NCBI GenBank assembly: GCA_964621755.1
Contig: CAZUPI010000007.1
Span: 10,340-74,339 of the forward strand
Length of the DNA stretch: 64,000 bases
Source of the DNA: UMGS1696 sp964621755
GTDB taxonomy: Bacteria; Bacillota; Clostridia; Oscillospirales; CAG-272
Direction of reading: 5' to 3'
In this document: positions 40,947 to 49,034 of the stretch, piece by piece
Layout: every line of letters begins with the position of its first letter
Position numbering within the stretch: the first letter of the stretch is position 1
Notes under the pieces: generated by a model
The model's database searches: none
What the model saw: the letters and a program-made list of their open reading frames with translations, nothing else
Told to the model about the DNA's origin: nothing
Translations under genes and position numbers: made by a program

Positions 40947-41159
40947 ATGATGCCATTGACATTTGCCACTGTTGGAGAAGAAAACATCATTAAAAAAGTC
41001 GGCGGAAGTCCTGAAGTCAAAAAGCATCTTGAAAATCTTGGATTTGTTACGGGCGGAAATGTGACCGTGATTAACGAACTTGGCGGGAACATTATTGTGA
41101 ACGTCAAGGAAGCGCGGATTGCAATCAGCCGTGAAATGGCGCAGAAAATCATGATTTGA
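40947..41159 (+). CDS. feoA: FeoA-domain protein (first copy)
   Basis: A 70-residue SH3-like FeoA protein: PLTFATVGEENIIKKVGG, HLENLGFVTGGNVTVINELGGNIIVNVKEARIAISREMAQKI. FeoA binds and helps the ferrous iron transporter FeoB at the inner face of the membrane. It is the first gene after the iron-regulated promoter; a second FeoA follows 36 bases on. Its acidic/neutral sequence differs from the second copy, suggesting distinct tasks. Confidence 0.93.
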   Translation: MMPLTFATVGEENIIKKVGGSPEVKKHLENLGFVTGGNVTVINELGGNIIVNVKEARIAISREMAQKIMI

Positions 41160-41195
41160 TTTTACATAAGGATAAATTTTGAGGAGGACCTACAG

Positions 41196-41417
41196 ATGAA
41201 CACACTAAGAGAGGCAAAAATCGGCGATACAGTGAAGGTCGTAAAGCTTCACGGTGAAGGTGCCGTAAAACGCCGTATCATGGACATGGGAATTACAAAA
41301 GGCGTAGAGGTACATATTCGTAAGGTAGCGCCCCTTGGCGACCCCATTGAAGTGACCGTGCGCGGCTACGAGTTGTCTATCCGCAAGGGAGACGCGGAAA
41401 TGATTGAAGTCGAATAA
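41196..41417 (+). CDS. feoA: FeoA-domain protein (second copy)
   Basis: A 73-residue canonical FeoA: LREAKIGDTVKVVKLHGEGAVKRRIMDMGITKGVEVHIRKVAPLGDPIEVTVRGYELSIRK. The GEGAVKRRLMDMG and APLGDP segments are hallmarks. GGAGG lies 8 bases upstream. Two FeoA genes before feoB is common in Clostridia. Confidence 0.96.
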   Translation: MNTLREAKIGDTVKVVKLHGEGAVKRRIMDMGITKGVEVHIRKVAPLGDPIEVTVRGYELSIRKGDAEMIEVE

Positions 41418-41470
41418 TCTGGACTGGCAGTCCATTTTACTGTCTATTTCTATTGTTTTCTATGGCATGC

Positions 41471-41488
41471 GGTTAGGAAATGCTAACT
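41471..41488 (+). promoter_or_regulatory. DtxR-like operator between feoA and feoB
   Basis: GTTAG-N6-CTAAC at 41472-41487, with the flanking GC...GC also symmetric. It lies 78 bases before feoB. No clear promoter is seen, so it may act as a roadblock or control an internal start. Confidence 0.65.
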
Positions 41489-41565
41489 GCATGGTGAATT
41501 TGGTGAACTTTTGGGAAAAAGCGTTTTTCGCTTAAACACCCCATCAACAGAAAGAAGGATTTGAC

Positions 41566-43983
41566 ATGGATTTAAGAATCGCGCTTGCGGGGAATCCAAA
41601 CTGTGGTAAGACCACATTGTTTAACGCGCTCACCGGTTCGAACCAGTTCGTCGGAAACTGGCCGGGCGTTACGGTTGAGAAAAAAGAAGGAAAATTGAAA
41701 AAGCATGACGGCGTTGTCATTACCGACCTGCCAGGCATTTACTCCCTTTCTCCCTACACCCTTGAGGAGGTTGTGGCGAGAAACTACTTGATCGGCGAGC
41801 GTCCGGATGCGATACTCAACATCATCGACGGTACAAACCTTGAGAGAAACTTGTACCTCACTACACAGCTTACGGAACTTGGAATCCCGACGGTGGTTGC
41901 CATCAACATGATGGACGTTATCCGCAAAAACGGCGACAAAATCAACACGGAAGAGCTTTCCCGTCAGCTGGGCTGCAAGGTAGTTGAAATCTCCGCCCTC
42001 AAAGGGGACGGCATCATGGCGGCGGCTGAGGAAGCAATTAACGCCGCGAAAAATACCAAGACTGTTCCGCAGCACACCTTTACAGGAGTAGTCGAGCATG
42101 CTATCGCCCACATTGAGGAAGCAGCTGTACATACTATGCCTGATGAACAGCAGAGATGGTACGCCATCAAGATTTTCGAGCGCGACGATAAGGTCCTTGA
42201 ACAGCTGAAGCTGGATAAGACCATCCTTGAACATATCGAAAGGGATATCAAGGCAGCGGAAGAAGAGCTTGACGACGACGCAGAATCTATCATTACCAAC
42301 GAGCGTTACGTATATATTGCCTCTTTAATGAAGGCTTGCTACAAGAAAAAATCCGCCGGAACACTTTCGACCTCCGATAAAATCGATAAAGTTGTCACCA
42401 ATAGATGGGCAGCTCTTCCGATTTTCGCGGTAATTATGTTCCTTGTATACTATATTTCCGTCTCCACTGTCGGTACCATCTTCACAGATTGGGCAAACGA
42501 CGGCGTGTTCGGCGACGGTTGGCATTTGTTCTCGATTGGCAGCTCCGCTTATGACGACGCAATGACAGAGTATGCGATTGATAACGTTTGGACGGATGAA
42601 ATGAAGTCTATCGTGGACGCCGCTGCTGCTGCAGATGTAATCGGTGCCGAAGATATTCAGGGCGCGATTGAAGAGAAAGACTTCGGCGCGTTTGACGAGG
42701 CTTATGGCTCGTTTGCAGATTCTCTCGCAGAAAGAGGGTACGATATTTCGGAAATCTACGATGCGGCTCTTGGCGATGACGCGGAAAATGTTCCGGACTC
42801 TGCTGACTACGGCGTTTGGGTTCCTGGTATTCCGGTGCTGGTTGAAAGCGGTCTGGAAGCTGTCGGTACACCGGAATGGCTGAACAGCCTCCTGCTTGAC
42901 GGTATCATCGGCGGTGTTGGTGCGGTTCTCGGCTTCGTTCCGCAGATGGTAGTTCTCTTTATCCTGTTGGCTTTCTTGGAAGCGTGCGGATATATGGCCC
43001 GTATCGCGTTCGTGATGGACAGAATCTTCCGTAAATTCGGTTTGTCCGGTAAATCCTTCATTCCGATGCTCATCGGAACCGGATGCGGCGTTCCTGGCGT
43101 CATGGCGTCCCGTACCATTGAAAATGAACGTGACCGCAGAATGACCATTATGACGACCACGTTTATCCCGTGCGGCGCAAAGCTCCCGATTATTGCACTT
43201 ATTGCCTCTGCTTTGTTTCACGGTGCTTGGTGGGTTGCGCCCTCCGCTTACTTTGTCGGTATCGCGGCAATCGTAATATCCGGTATCATGCTCAAGAAAA
43301 CAAAGGTGTTTGCCGGAGACCCTGCGCCGTTTGTTATGGAGCTTCCCGCTTACCACTGGCCGACCTTCGGAAACATCATGCGTTCCATGTGGGAGCGTGC
43401 GTCCTCCTTTATTAAGAAGGCTGGTACGATTATCCTTCTGTCCTCCATCATTATCTGGGCAGGTTCTTGCTTCGGCATGATGGACGGTTCGTTCACCTTC
43501 AGCACAGAAATGGAACTGGAAGACAGCGTTCTCGGCATCATCGGCGGTGCGATATGCTGGATTTTCTCTCCTCTTGGCTTTGGCAACATCAAGGCGACTA
43601 TCGCCACGATTATGGGTCTTGTTGCGAAGGAAGAAGTGGTCGGCGTGTTCGGCGTTCTCGATTTCGAGGGCTTGAGCAAGCTCGGGGCTTATTCGTTCCT
43701 CGTATTCAACCTCCTCTGCGCACCGTGCTTTGCGGCTATCGGCGCTATCAAACGTGAAATGAACAGCGCAAAGTGGACGTGGTTTGCAATTGGTTATCAG
43801 TGCGGTTTCGCTTATGTCGTATCGCTGATGATTTATCAGATTGGCTCTGCTTTTACAGGAAACGTAAACATAATCGGTCTGATTGTAGCTATTCTGCTTT
43901 TGGCAGCTATGGTATATATGCTTGTTAAGCCTTACAAGGAAGCTACCAAGCTCACAGCAAACGTAAAAGTAACAGCGAAATAA
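41566..43983 (+). CDS. feoB: Ferrous iron transporter FeoB
   Basis: FeoB imports Fe2+. The N-terminal G domain has GNPNCGKTTLFNALTG (G1), DLPGIYSLSPYTLEE (G3), NMMDV (G4) and ISALKGDG (G5). A helical linker is followed by the membrane part, with gate motifs LIGTGCGVPGVMASRTIENERDRRMTIMTTTFIPCGAKLPI and LCAPCFAAI. Between the first two membrane helices (about residues 300-415) there is an acidic, Ala-rich extracytoplasmic insert of roughly 110 residues, larger than usual. Length is 805. It is followed by the Cys-rich FeoX-type protein. Confidence 0.97.
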   Translation: MDLRIALAGNPNCGKTTLFNALTGSNQFVGNWPGVTVEKKEGKLKKHDGVVITDLPGIYSLSPYTLEEVVARNYLIGERPDAILNIIDGTNLERNLYLTTQLTELGIPTVVAINMMDVIRKNGDKINTEELSRQLGCKVVEISALKGDGIMAAAEEAINAAKNTKTVPQHTFTGVVEHAIAHIEEAAVHTMPDEQQRWYAIKIFERDDKVLEQLKLDKTILEHIERDIKAAEEELDDDAESIITNERYVYIASLMKACYKKKSAGTLSTSDKIDKVVTNRWAALPIFAVIMFLVYYISVSTVGTIFTDWANDGVFGDGWHLFSIGSSAYDDAMTEYAIDNVWTDEMKSIVDAAAAADVIGAEDIQGAIEEKDFGAFDEAYGSFADSLAERGYDISEIYDAALGDDAENVPDSADYGVWVPGIPVLVESGLEAVGTPEWLNSLLLDGIIGGVGAVLGFVPQMVVLFILLAFLEACGYMARIAFVMDRIFRKFGLSGKSFIPMLIGTGCGVPGVMASRTIENERDRRMTIMTTTFIPCGAKLPIIALIASALFHGAWWVAPSAYFVGIAAIVISGIMLKKTKVFAGDPAPFVMELPAYHWPTFGNIMRSMWERASSFIKKAGTIILLSSIIIWAGSCFGMMDGSFTFSTEMELEDSVLGIIGGAICWIFSPLGFGNIKATIATIMGLVAKEEVVGVFGVLDFEGLSKLGAYSFLVFNLLCAPCFAAIGAIKREMNSAKWTWFAIGYQCGFAYVVSLMIYQIGSAFTGNVNIIGLIVAILLLAAMVYMLVKPYKEATKLTANVKVTAK

Positions 43984-44001
43984 GTGAAAGGAGATGCCCG
44001 G

Positions 44002-44184
44002 ATGCTCACATGGGTTGCAGCTAACCTTGCTACTATTCTCATTTGCCTTGTTCTGATTGGAATTGTAGCGGCGATTATCGTAAGTATAGTTAAGGGAAAG
44101 AAAAAAGGAAAATCCGCTTGCGGTTGCGGATGCGCAAGTTGTCCCATGAGCGGCTCGTGCAGCTCATCTCACAAGAAACATTAA
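44002..44184 (+). CDS. FeoB-associated Cys-rich membrane protein
   Basis: The 60-residue protein has one membrane helix (residues 5-28), a Lys-rich stop-transfer, and a Cys-rich tail (CGCGCASCPMSGSC) ending in His-Lys. Members of this family follow feoB in Firmicutes and may bind iron. The start is ATG 44002, with AGGAG at 43989-43993; the earlier GTG 43984 lies at this site and is unlikely. Confidence 0.9.
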   Translation: MLTWVAANLATILICLVLIGIVAAIIVSIVKGKKKGKSACGCGCASCPMSGSCSSSHKKH

Positions 44185-44206
44185 CCACAGCGTCAAAAAG
44201 AAAGGA

Positions 44207-44237
44207 TGCAAGGGGACGCACAAAAGTTACCCTTGCA
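44207..44237 (+). terminator. Possible terminator of the feo operon
   Basis: TGCAAGGG (44207-44214) pairs with CCCTTGCA (44230-44237), loop 15, then CCCTTATCTTATA. It is weak and might allow readthrough to the DUF2325 gene. Confidence 0.4.
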
Positions 44238-44253
44238 CCCTTATCTTATACAC

Positions 44254-44277
44254 ATGAGTTAGCTAAAGCTAACTCAT
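44254..44277 (+). promoter_or_regulatory. DtxR-like operator before the DUF2325 gene
   Basis: ATGAGTTAGC (44254-44263) and GCTAACTCAT (44268-44277) are perfect 10-bp arms around TAAA. The core GTTAGCTAAAGCTAAC is the reverse complement of the EET operator core at 12331-12346. It lies 18 bases before the start codon. Confidence 0.75.
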
Positions 44278-44295
44278 CAAATCAAGGAGGAACAC

Positions 44296-44589
44296 ATGAG
44301 CGTAGTCATTATTGGAGGAAACGAGTGCATGACCCGGAGGTATGTGGAGTTATGCGCGGAATACAAGTGCAAGGCAAAGGTATATCCGAAGATGAACGCG
44401 GGCCTAAAGAACCTTGGCAAGCCTGACTTGCTCGTCCTATTCACCAACACGATGTCGCACAAGATGCTCCGCTTTGTTCTGAGCGAGACGAAGGGACGAG
44501 ACATTCGGATTGCGCGCAGTCACACAAGTTCAGCAGCTGCGCTGAAAAACATTCTGCAGGAACACACGCGTGAGGTCTGTCCGGTGTAA
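44296..44589 (+). CDS. DUF2325-family protein
   Basis: The 97-residue cytoplasmic protein has typical DUF2325 segments: VVIIGGNECMTRRYVELCAEY at the start, PDLLVLFTNTMSHKMLRFVLSETKG, and ARSHTSSAAALKNIL near the end. The Rossmann-like N-terminus, Cys 11, and the His/Cys near the end could suit a metal or redox role, but the function is unknown. Its placement after feoX and its perfect DtxR-like operator predict iron-dependent expression. AAGGAGG lies 7 bases before ATG. Confidence 0.9.
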   Translation: MSVVIIGGNECMTRRYVELCAEYKCKAKVYPKMNAGLKNLGKPDLLVLFTNTMSHKMLRFVLSETKGRDIRIARSHTSSAAALKNILQEHTREVCPV

Positions 44590-44609
44590 TAATAAGAAGA
44601 GAATATGCG

Positions 44610-44644
44610 GATGGGGGACACTTTTTCAAAAAGTGTCCCCCATC
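44610..44644. terminator. Perfect 17-bp-arm terminator
   Basis: GATGGGGGACACTTTTT (44610-44626) pairs with AAAAAGTGTCCCCCATC (44628-44644). It sits between the DUF2325 gene and a convergent gene. Confidence 0.8.
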
Positions 44645-44689
44645 GCGTCTCTATTACACTATTTTTCCATACAATTTGGTGACCATCCT

Positions 44690-45550
44690 TTATTCTGTTG
44701 TCGTAAAGTATGTTTCCATTTGTTCTCCGCCTCCTGTGACGACAATACGGTGGTCGCCGCTGTTGGTTCTGCTGCCAATTTTCCATGACCAGGAGATATT
44801 GCCGGATTCATCGGAGGTTTTGTCTTCCAAACCGGCTGCCGAACTTGCGGTGGTTGCATAATAGACGCTGATACTGTACTCGGTATATGGCTTTCCAATT
44901 GCGGTAAGAGTAGCAGTGTCGTTCCGACCGACTGGAGATGTCACGCTCACCAATTGAAGAATTTGCTCAGGTTCGGTGGCTGTTTCGAGATTCCATGATA
45001 TGTCTGTGGATGCGGACGCTTCTGTATACTCCAGTTCAGGTTTCATCCAGTCTTCTTCTTCCGGATCCGGTTCGATGATTTTCGGTTCCGGGACTTCCGG
45101 CTCCATCCAGTCTTCTTCGATTTTTTCTACAATCGGTTCATCGTATGTGATGAAGTCTTCCTGCGGGATTGTATCGGAAACGGTGTCCCATTCTCCCCAA
45201 TCCCATGTCGGTTCTTCGGAGAAAGTGGCTTCCGATTCGACAATCGGATCTGGTGCAGATTCCGTTTCCAGAACGGTTATTGTAACATTTTCTGCGTCGC
45301 TTTCGTCCATTTCGGGGGCGAGCAGGGTTTCTATGGATTTCGTCTCGTCCGGTTTATATGTTTCTTCATTGTATGTGATTTCCTCGATTTCAGCCGACGG
45401 CAGCTGTGTTGTTTCGTCTGTTGTTTCGGACGTATCGGAATCGGCTGAATTGCTGAGTGCGGTTCCGAAAATTGATCCGGCAACGAACACTCCAGCCACG
45501 GCTAAGATGGCTTTGGCGGGAGTGTTTTTCTTTTGCTTTTTCTTCGGCAT
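44690..45550 (-). CDS. Acidic membrane-anchored surface protein with a C-terminal Ig-like domain
   Basis: The 286-residue protein has a basic N-terminus (MPKKKQKKNTPAKA), one membrane helix (residues 14-33), and a long acidic, low-complexity stalk (35-190) with repeated EEDWMxPEx motifs. The C-terminal beta domain (about 200-286: VTSPVGRNDTATLTAIGKPYTEYSISVYY) resembles bacterial Ig-like folds. No enzyme motif is present and the family is not recognised. It lies beside an LCP-family gene on the same strand, which suggests a wall-linked role. Confidence 0.65.
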   Translation of the reverse strand: MPKKKQKKNTPAKAILAVAGVFVAGSIFGTALSNSADSDTSETTDETTQLPSAEIEEITYNEETYKPDETKSIETLLAPEMDESDAENVTITVLETESAPDPIVESEATFSEEPTWDWGEWDTVSDTIPQEDFITYDEPIVEKIEEDWMEPEVPEPKIIEPDPEEEDWMKPELEYTEASASTDISWNLETATEPEQILQLVSVTSPVGRNDTATLTAIGKPYTEYSISVYYATTASSAAGLEDKTSDESGNISWSWKIGSRTNSGDHRIVVTGGGEQMETYFTTTE

Positions 45551-45744
45551 GATATTCTCCTTTCAATCATTGCTCTCCAACAAATTATATTAAAACATCT
45601 AATATTATCAAGAGGATGAATGCTATTAAAAGAAAACGCGAGCAGGCATATGAAATTGCCCTTTGCAGAAATTGACAGGCCTTGATGCACGCTGTACAGC
45701 AGATAAAAAACCACAAGAAATGCGCTGATGTCATTTGTAAGTCT

Positions 45745-47139
45745 TTATTCTTCGTATAGCAGAGCATTTAGCCTCGTTGCGGCATCGGCAATGTCAAACG
45801 AGACAATCGACATCTTATTGTACCAAGCAAATTTATATGCATCGGTAAACGGAACGACATGCGTCTCGATTGTAAGCGTGTTTTTCTGAGACACGACCGA
45901 CGTAACAAGCGACGTCATGGTAATCATATCAATGTTGGTGCTGACAATAGACGTGGTGTATTCGACCAATTCGAGTATCTCGGACAGAGACTTTTCCTTT
46001 AGTATCGTCGATACGATTGTAGTTATCACGTCACGCTGCCGCTTTGTTCTGCCGAAGTCGTTGCCGATAGCCCGGTTACGTATATGTTTCATCACCTCGT
46101 CGGCATTGAGATGGCATACACCTGCAGTGAAGGTCTTGCCATAAGTGCTATTGTAATAATCAACCTCTTCCTGCGTAAGCGTTACATCGACGCCGCCGAT
46201 GTGATCGATAAATTCGCACACACCATCCATGTCAACCACGATAAATCTCTGAATATCAAGATCGAACAGTTGGTTAATGGTGTTGATGGCCAACCCTACT
46301 CCGCCAAAAATATATGCGGTATTCAGACGGTTCCAATCATATCCCTCAATCGGTACAAGCGAATCTCGCAGGAGCGAGACTAACTTCACCTCACCGCTTT
46401 TCTTATTGTAAGATACCACTATCATGGTATCACTTCGCCCGCGGTCGACCGTGACGTCACGCGAATCTGTGCCGAGCAGAAGAATATTTACTATATCGGT
46501 ACTTTTCTGCTTTACCTCGTAAATGGGTATACCTTTATAAACGGATAGTTTGTTCGATGAATTGCTGTATGTCGTAGTCGGCAAAGTCGCGGACGGTTGA
46601 GTGTCTGTGGTGGGTGTATCGACCGGCTCCGTATCGACCGGCTCCGTATCGACCGGTTCTGTGTCGACCGGTTCTGTGTCGACCGGTTCTGCGTCGACCG
46701 GCTCCGTATCGACCGGTTCTGCGTCGACCGGTTCTGTGTCGACCGGTTCTGTATCGACCGGCTCCGTTTCAATTGATTCCGCATCGTCACCCGGTTCATC
46801 ATCGAGCTGTGGGTAGTCGGGCATAATATATGTATCCGGCCTTTTCACAATATCGACCGGCTCGTATGTAGCGTTGTACTGTTTTATAATAAACGCGGCC
46901 ACAACGCCGATAAAAAACAAAAGCAGCACAGCGACAACAATCAATATGATCTTAATCCATTTTTTTTGTTTTTTCATTTTCACCGTTTTCATTCCCCAAT
47001 GTCTTTGGAGTCTCTTGCTAAAAAATTTATTTACAGTAATACGTCTTTCGTATATACTGAACTTGCCGCCAATTTCCCGTAGGCAGTTGACCAGCACCCG
47101 ATAATCGGCCATGCTTTCGTTGAAAGACATTGATGACAT
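45745..47139 (-). CDS. LytR-CpsA-Psr (LCP) family protein
   Basis: LCP enzymes transfer polyisoprenyl-linked glycopolymers to peptidoglycan. One membrane helix (about residues 62-84) is followed by an extracytoplasmic stalk with ten EPVDT-type repeats (about 120-172). The LCP domain (about 200-440) has NILLLGTDSRD, RGRSDTMIVVSYNKKSGEVKLVSLLRDSLVPI, NTAYIFGG and HIRNRAIGNDFGRTKRQRDVI with the catalytic Arg residues. The start is uncertain: ATG 47139 lies close behind the promoter without a ribosome-binding site, while ATG 46992 or 46977 would begin just before the helix. Length without the stalk is normal. Confidence 0.9.
   Translation of the reverse strand: MSSMSFNESMADYRVLVNCLREIGGKFSIYERRITVNKFFSKRLQRHWGMKTVKMKKQKKWIKIILIVVAVLLLFFIGVVAAFIIKQYNATYEPVDIVKRPDTYIMPDYPQLDDEPGDDAESIETEPVDTEPVDTEPVDAEPVDTEPVDAEPVDTEPVDTEPVDTEPVDTEPVDTPTTDTQPSATLPTTTYSNSSNKLSVYKGIPIYEVKQKSTDIVNILLLGTDSRDVTVDRGRSDTMIVVSYNKKSGEVKLVSLLRDSLVPIEGYDWNRLNTAYIFGGVGLAINTINQLFDLDIQRFIVVDMDGVCEFIDHIGGVDVTLTQEEVDYYNSTYGKTFTAGVCHLNADEVMKHIRNRAIGNDFGRTKRQRDVITTIVSTILKEKSLSEILELVEYTTSIVSTNIDMITMTSLVTSVVSQKNTLTIETHVVPFTDAYKFAWYNKMSIVSFDIADAATRLNALLYEE
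46621..46770 (-). repeat. 15-bp tandem repeat, ten copies, in the LCP gene
   Basis: Ten units of GACCGG(C/T)TC(C/T)G(T/C)(A/G)TC (+ strand) encode (T/A)EPVD pentapeptides in the extracellular stalk. Units differ at third codon positions, so the array is old enough to have diverged, but copy number could still vary. Confidence 0.95.
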
Positions 47140-47166
47140 ATCTGATAAACATAATACAATAGCGTA

Positions 47167-47196
47167 ATTATATCACAAATGCCTAAAAAAAGTCAA
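47167..47196 (-). promoter_or_regulatory. Promoter of the LCP gene
   Basis: On the minus strand TTGACT (47191-47196), an 18-bp spacer and TATAAT (47167-47172). Confidence 0.6.
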
Positions 47197-47319
47197 TATT
47201 TATGGGTTAATAATCAATTTTCGACAAAAGAAAAAAATATTGACAATTTGTATATAATATTTTGTTTCTTAGAAGATAAAGTTTGTTTGAGTAACCCCTG
47301 TTTTTTGGAGACGACTCTA

Positions 47320-47348
47320 TTGACAAATAAAGGATGAAGTTTTATAAT
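47320..47348 (+). promoter_or_regulatory. Promoter of the riboswitch-cbiB unit
   Basis: TTGACA (47320-47325), a 17-bp spacer and TATAAT (47343-47348), about 40 bases before the riboswitch. Confidence 0.75.
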
Positions 47349-47384
47349 ACTTGATGTAGATGACAATTAAATATGAATATTATA

Positions 47385-47530
47385 TGGGAATTACGGTTTG
47401 AAAGGTTGTAGACTGAGTAGAATAAACGAAAAGCCGGTTCGAGTCCGGCACAACTGCCATTACTGTAATTAACCGTTCTTTTGTACTGTCGGTTATAAGT
47501 CAGAAAACGTCCTGATTCTCATTGGTTTTA
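47385..47530 (+). ncRNA. Cobalamin riboswitch (cbiB side)
   Basis: Conserved parts of an adenosylcobalamin riboswitch are visible: GAAAAGCCGGTTCGAGTCCGG (core, near 47428), the CAACTGCCATTACTGTAA segment in place of the B12 box (47452-47469), and AAGTCAGAAAACGTCCTGATT (47497-47517). It should lower expression of the downstream cobalamin genes when the coenzyme is plentiful. The boundaries are approximate. It is about 370 bases from cbiB, farther than usual. Confidence 0.75.
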
Positions 47531-47899
47531 TACATTTCTGGGTATTTGAGGAGTGCAGCCATGCTTATCGTTTTTTAATAAGAAGCGGTAATATGGTTTA
47601 GCACTCTTTCTTTTTTGGAAAATGAATGCCTTGCTGCGTATCGTTCCGGGAAAAATATGGACATGCGACTGCTTTTTTGATTAGCGGAATCGGCGCGCTT
47701 GACGCGATTTCACTCACTGCATATGTGGTATATTGGCAGCTACAAGAAACTCGATTATGAACCGATTACTGCATCCGTAAATTCGGATTTGCCATCACGA
47801 AAAAGTGCTTGTCAACATTTTGCGCTCCAAGAAGAAGGGGCGATACACCATGATAATGGCACAGAACTCGGCTTATATCTTTTCTATGGGAGGTACATC
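47531..47899 (+). other. Gene debris between riboswitch and cbiB
   Basis: No intact gene is seen. A short frame at about 47634-47755 (SFREKYGHATAFLISGIGAL, then TAYVVYWQLQ) looks like the tail of a membrane protein. Another open frame joins cbiB upstream of its ATG but lacks a start signal. The stretch may be the remains of a deleted riboswitch-controlled gene. Confidence 0.35.
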
Positions 47900-48877
47900 A
47901 TGCTGACTTTGCTGAAATATCAAACTGTTGCGATACTTATCGGATTTATGATCGACTTTTTTGTCGGCGACCCGCACTGTATCCTTCATCCGGTCTGCCT
48001 GATTGGCAATCTTATCACCGCTCTGGATCATAAATTGCGGAAAAAAATCAGCGAAAAGAGCGATTTTCGACGCGGTATTCTGACTGCCGTCATCGTAACG
48101 TTCCTTTCTTCCGTCGTTCCCGCGTTGATTTTACTGGCCGCATGGCTTCTCCATCCACTCCTTTATCTGACGATCGACAGCATGATGTGTGCACAGATTC
48201 TCGCCGCACGTCAGCTTTGCCGCGAAAGCCGCCTTGTGGAAAAATCGCTGAAGGCAGGCGACGTGGAAGGAGCGCGACACAACGTTTCCATGATTGTTGG
48301 ACGTGATACGGATGTTTTGGACGCCAACGGAATCTGCCGCGCCGCAGTTGAAACCGTAGCGGAAAACACTTCCGACGGCGTTATCGCCCCTCTTTTCTGG
48401 ATGGCTCTTTTGGGGGCGGTAGGCGGATTTTTCTATAAATCTGTCAATACCATGGATTCTATGCTTGGCTATAAAAACGAGAAGTACCTCTACTTCGGAC
48501 GCGCGGCTGCCAAACTTGATGATTTTGTCAACTATCTTCCCGCGCGGATTTCGGGCGTCGCTATGGTCCTCGCCTGTCCATTTTGCGGATGTGACCGGAA
48601 AAATGCCTGGAAAATCTTTCGACGCGATCGGTATAAACACGCAAGTCCAAACTCTGCACAAACAGAATCAGCCTGTGCGGGTGCGCTTCGGGTACGGCTT
48701 GCGGGAGATGCGCGTTACGGCGGCGTGTGGCATAAAAAAGAGTTCATCGGCGACCCCTTGCGTGAAATCGAATATGAGGATATCACGCGTGCCGGGCGGC
48801 TTATGTATGCGGCTACCGTTTTGGTGCTTCTTCTTCTGTTGATAATGCGAATTGCTGCGATAACGTTATGCTTATAA
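47900..48877 (+). CDS. cbiB: Adenosylcobinamide-phosphate synthase CbiB/CobD
   Basis: CbiB attaches aminopropanol phosphate to adenosylcobyric acid. The 325-residue membrane protein has ILIGFMIDFFVGDPHCILHPVCLIGNLI at the N-terminus, VGRDTDVLDANGICRAAVETVAENTSDGVIAPLFWMALLGAVGGFFYKSVNTMDSMLGYKN in the middle, and DDFVNYLPARISG. The end (GDARYGGVWHKKEFIGD) is typical. The start is ATG 47900 with GGGAGG at the right distance; the frame is open further upstream without a site. Confidence 0.95.
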   Translation: MLTLLKYQTVAILIGFMIDFFVGDPHCILHPVCLIGNLITALDHKLRKKISEKSDFRRGILTAVIVTFLSSVVPALILLAAWLLHPLLYLTIDSMMCAQILAARQLCRESRLVEKSLKAGDVEGARHNVSMIVGRDTDVLDANGICRAAVETVAENTSDGVIAPLFWMALLGAVGGFFYKSVNTMDSMLGYKNEKYLYFGRAAAKLDDFVNYLPARISGVAMVLACPFCGCDRKNAWKIFRRDRYKHASPNSAQTESACAGALRVRLAGDARYGGVWHKKEFIGDPLREIEYEDITRAGRLMYAATVLVLLLLLIMRIAAITLCL

Positions 48878-49034
48878 GTAAAAATATCCCCTTAGAGGGA
48901 CAGCAGCTTCCATATGTTGCGATGAATGCCGCAGGATAGCTTTCTTATTTGAAAATTGCAGCATGATAATTGGCGGACGACGCCAGACGTGCACTTGATA
49001 TGGAATTGATTTATTGAAATTTTGAGGAGGGTAT

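Noticed and set aside
46601..46826. CRISPR-like array or STGSV repeat protein
   Set aside because: The repeats are contiguous 15-base units without spacers and lie in frame in the LCP gene.
47699..47899. N-terminal extension of CbiB
   Set aside because: CbiB homology begins at ATG 47900, which has a GGGAGG site; the extension resembles nothing.
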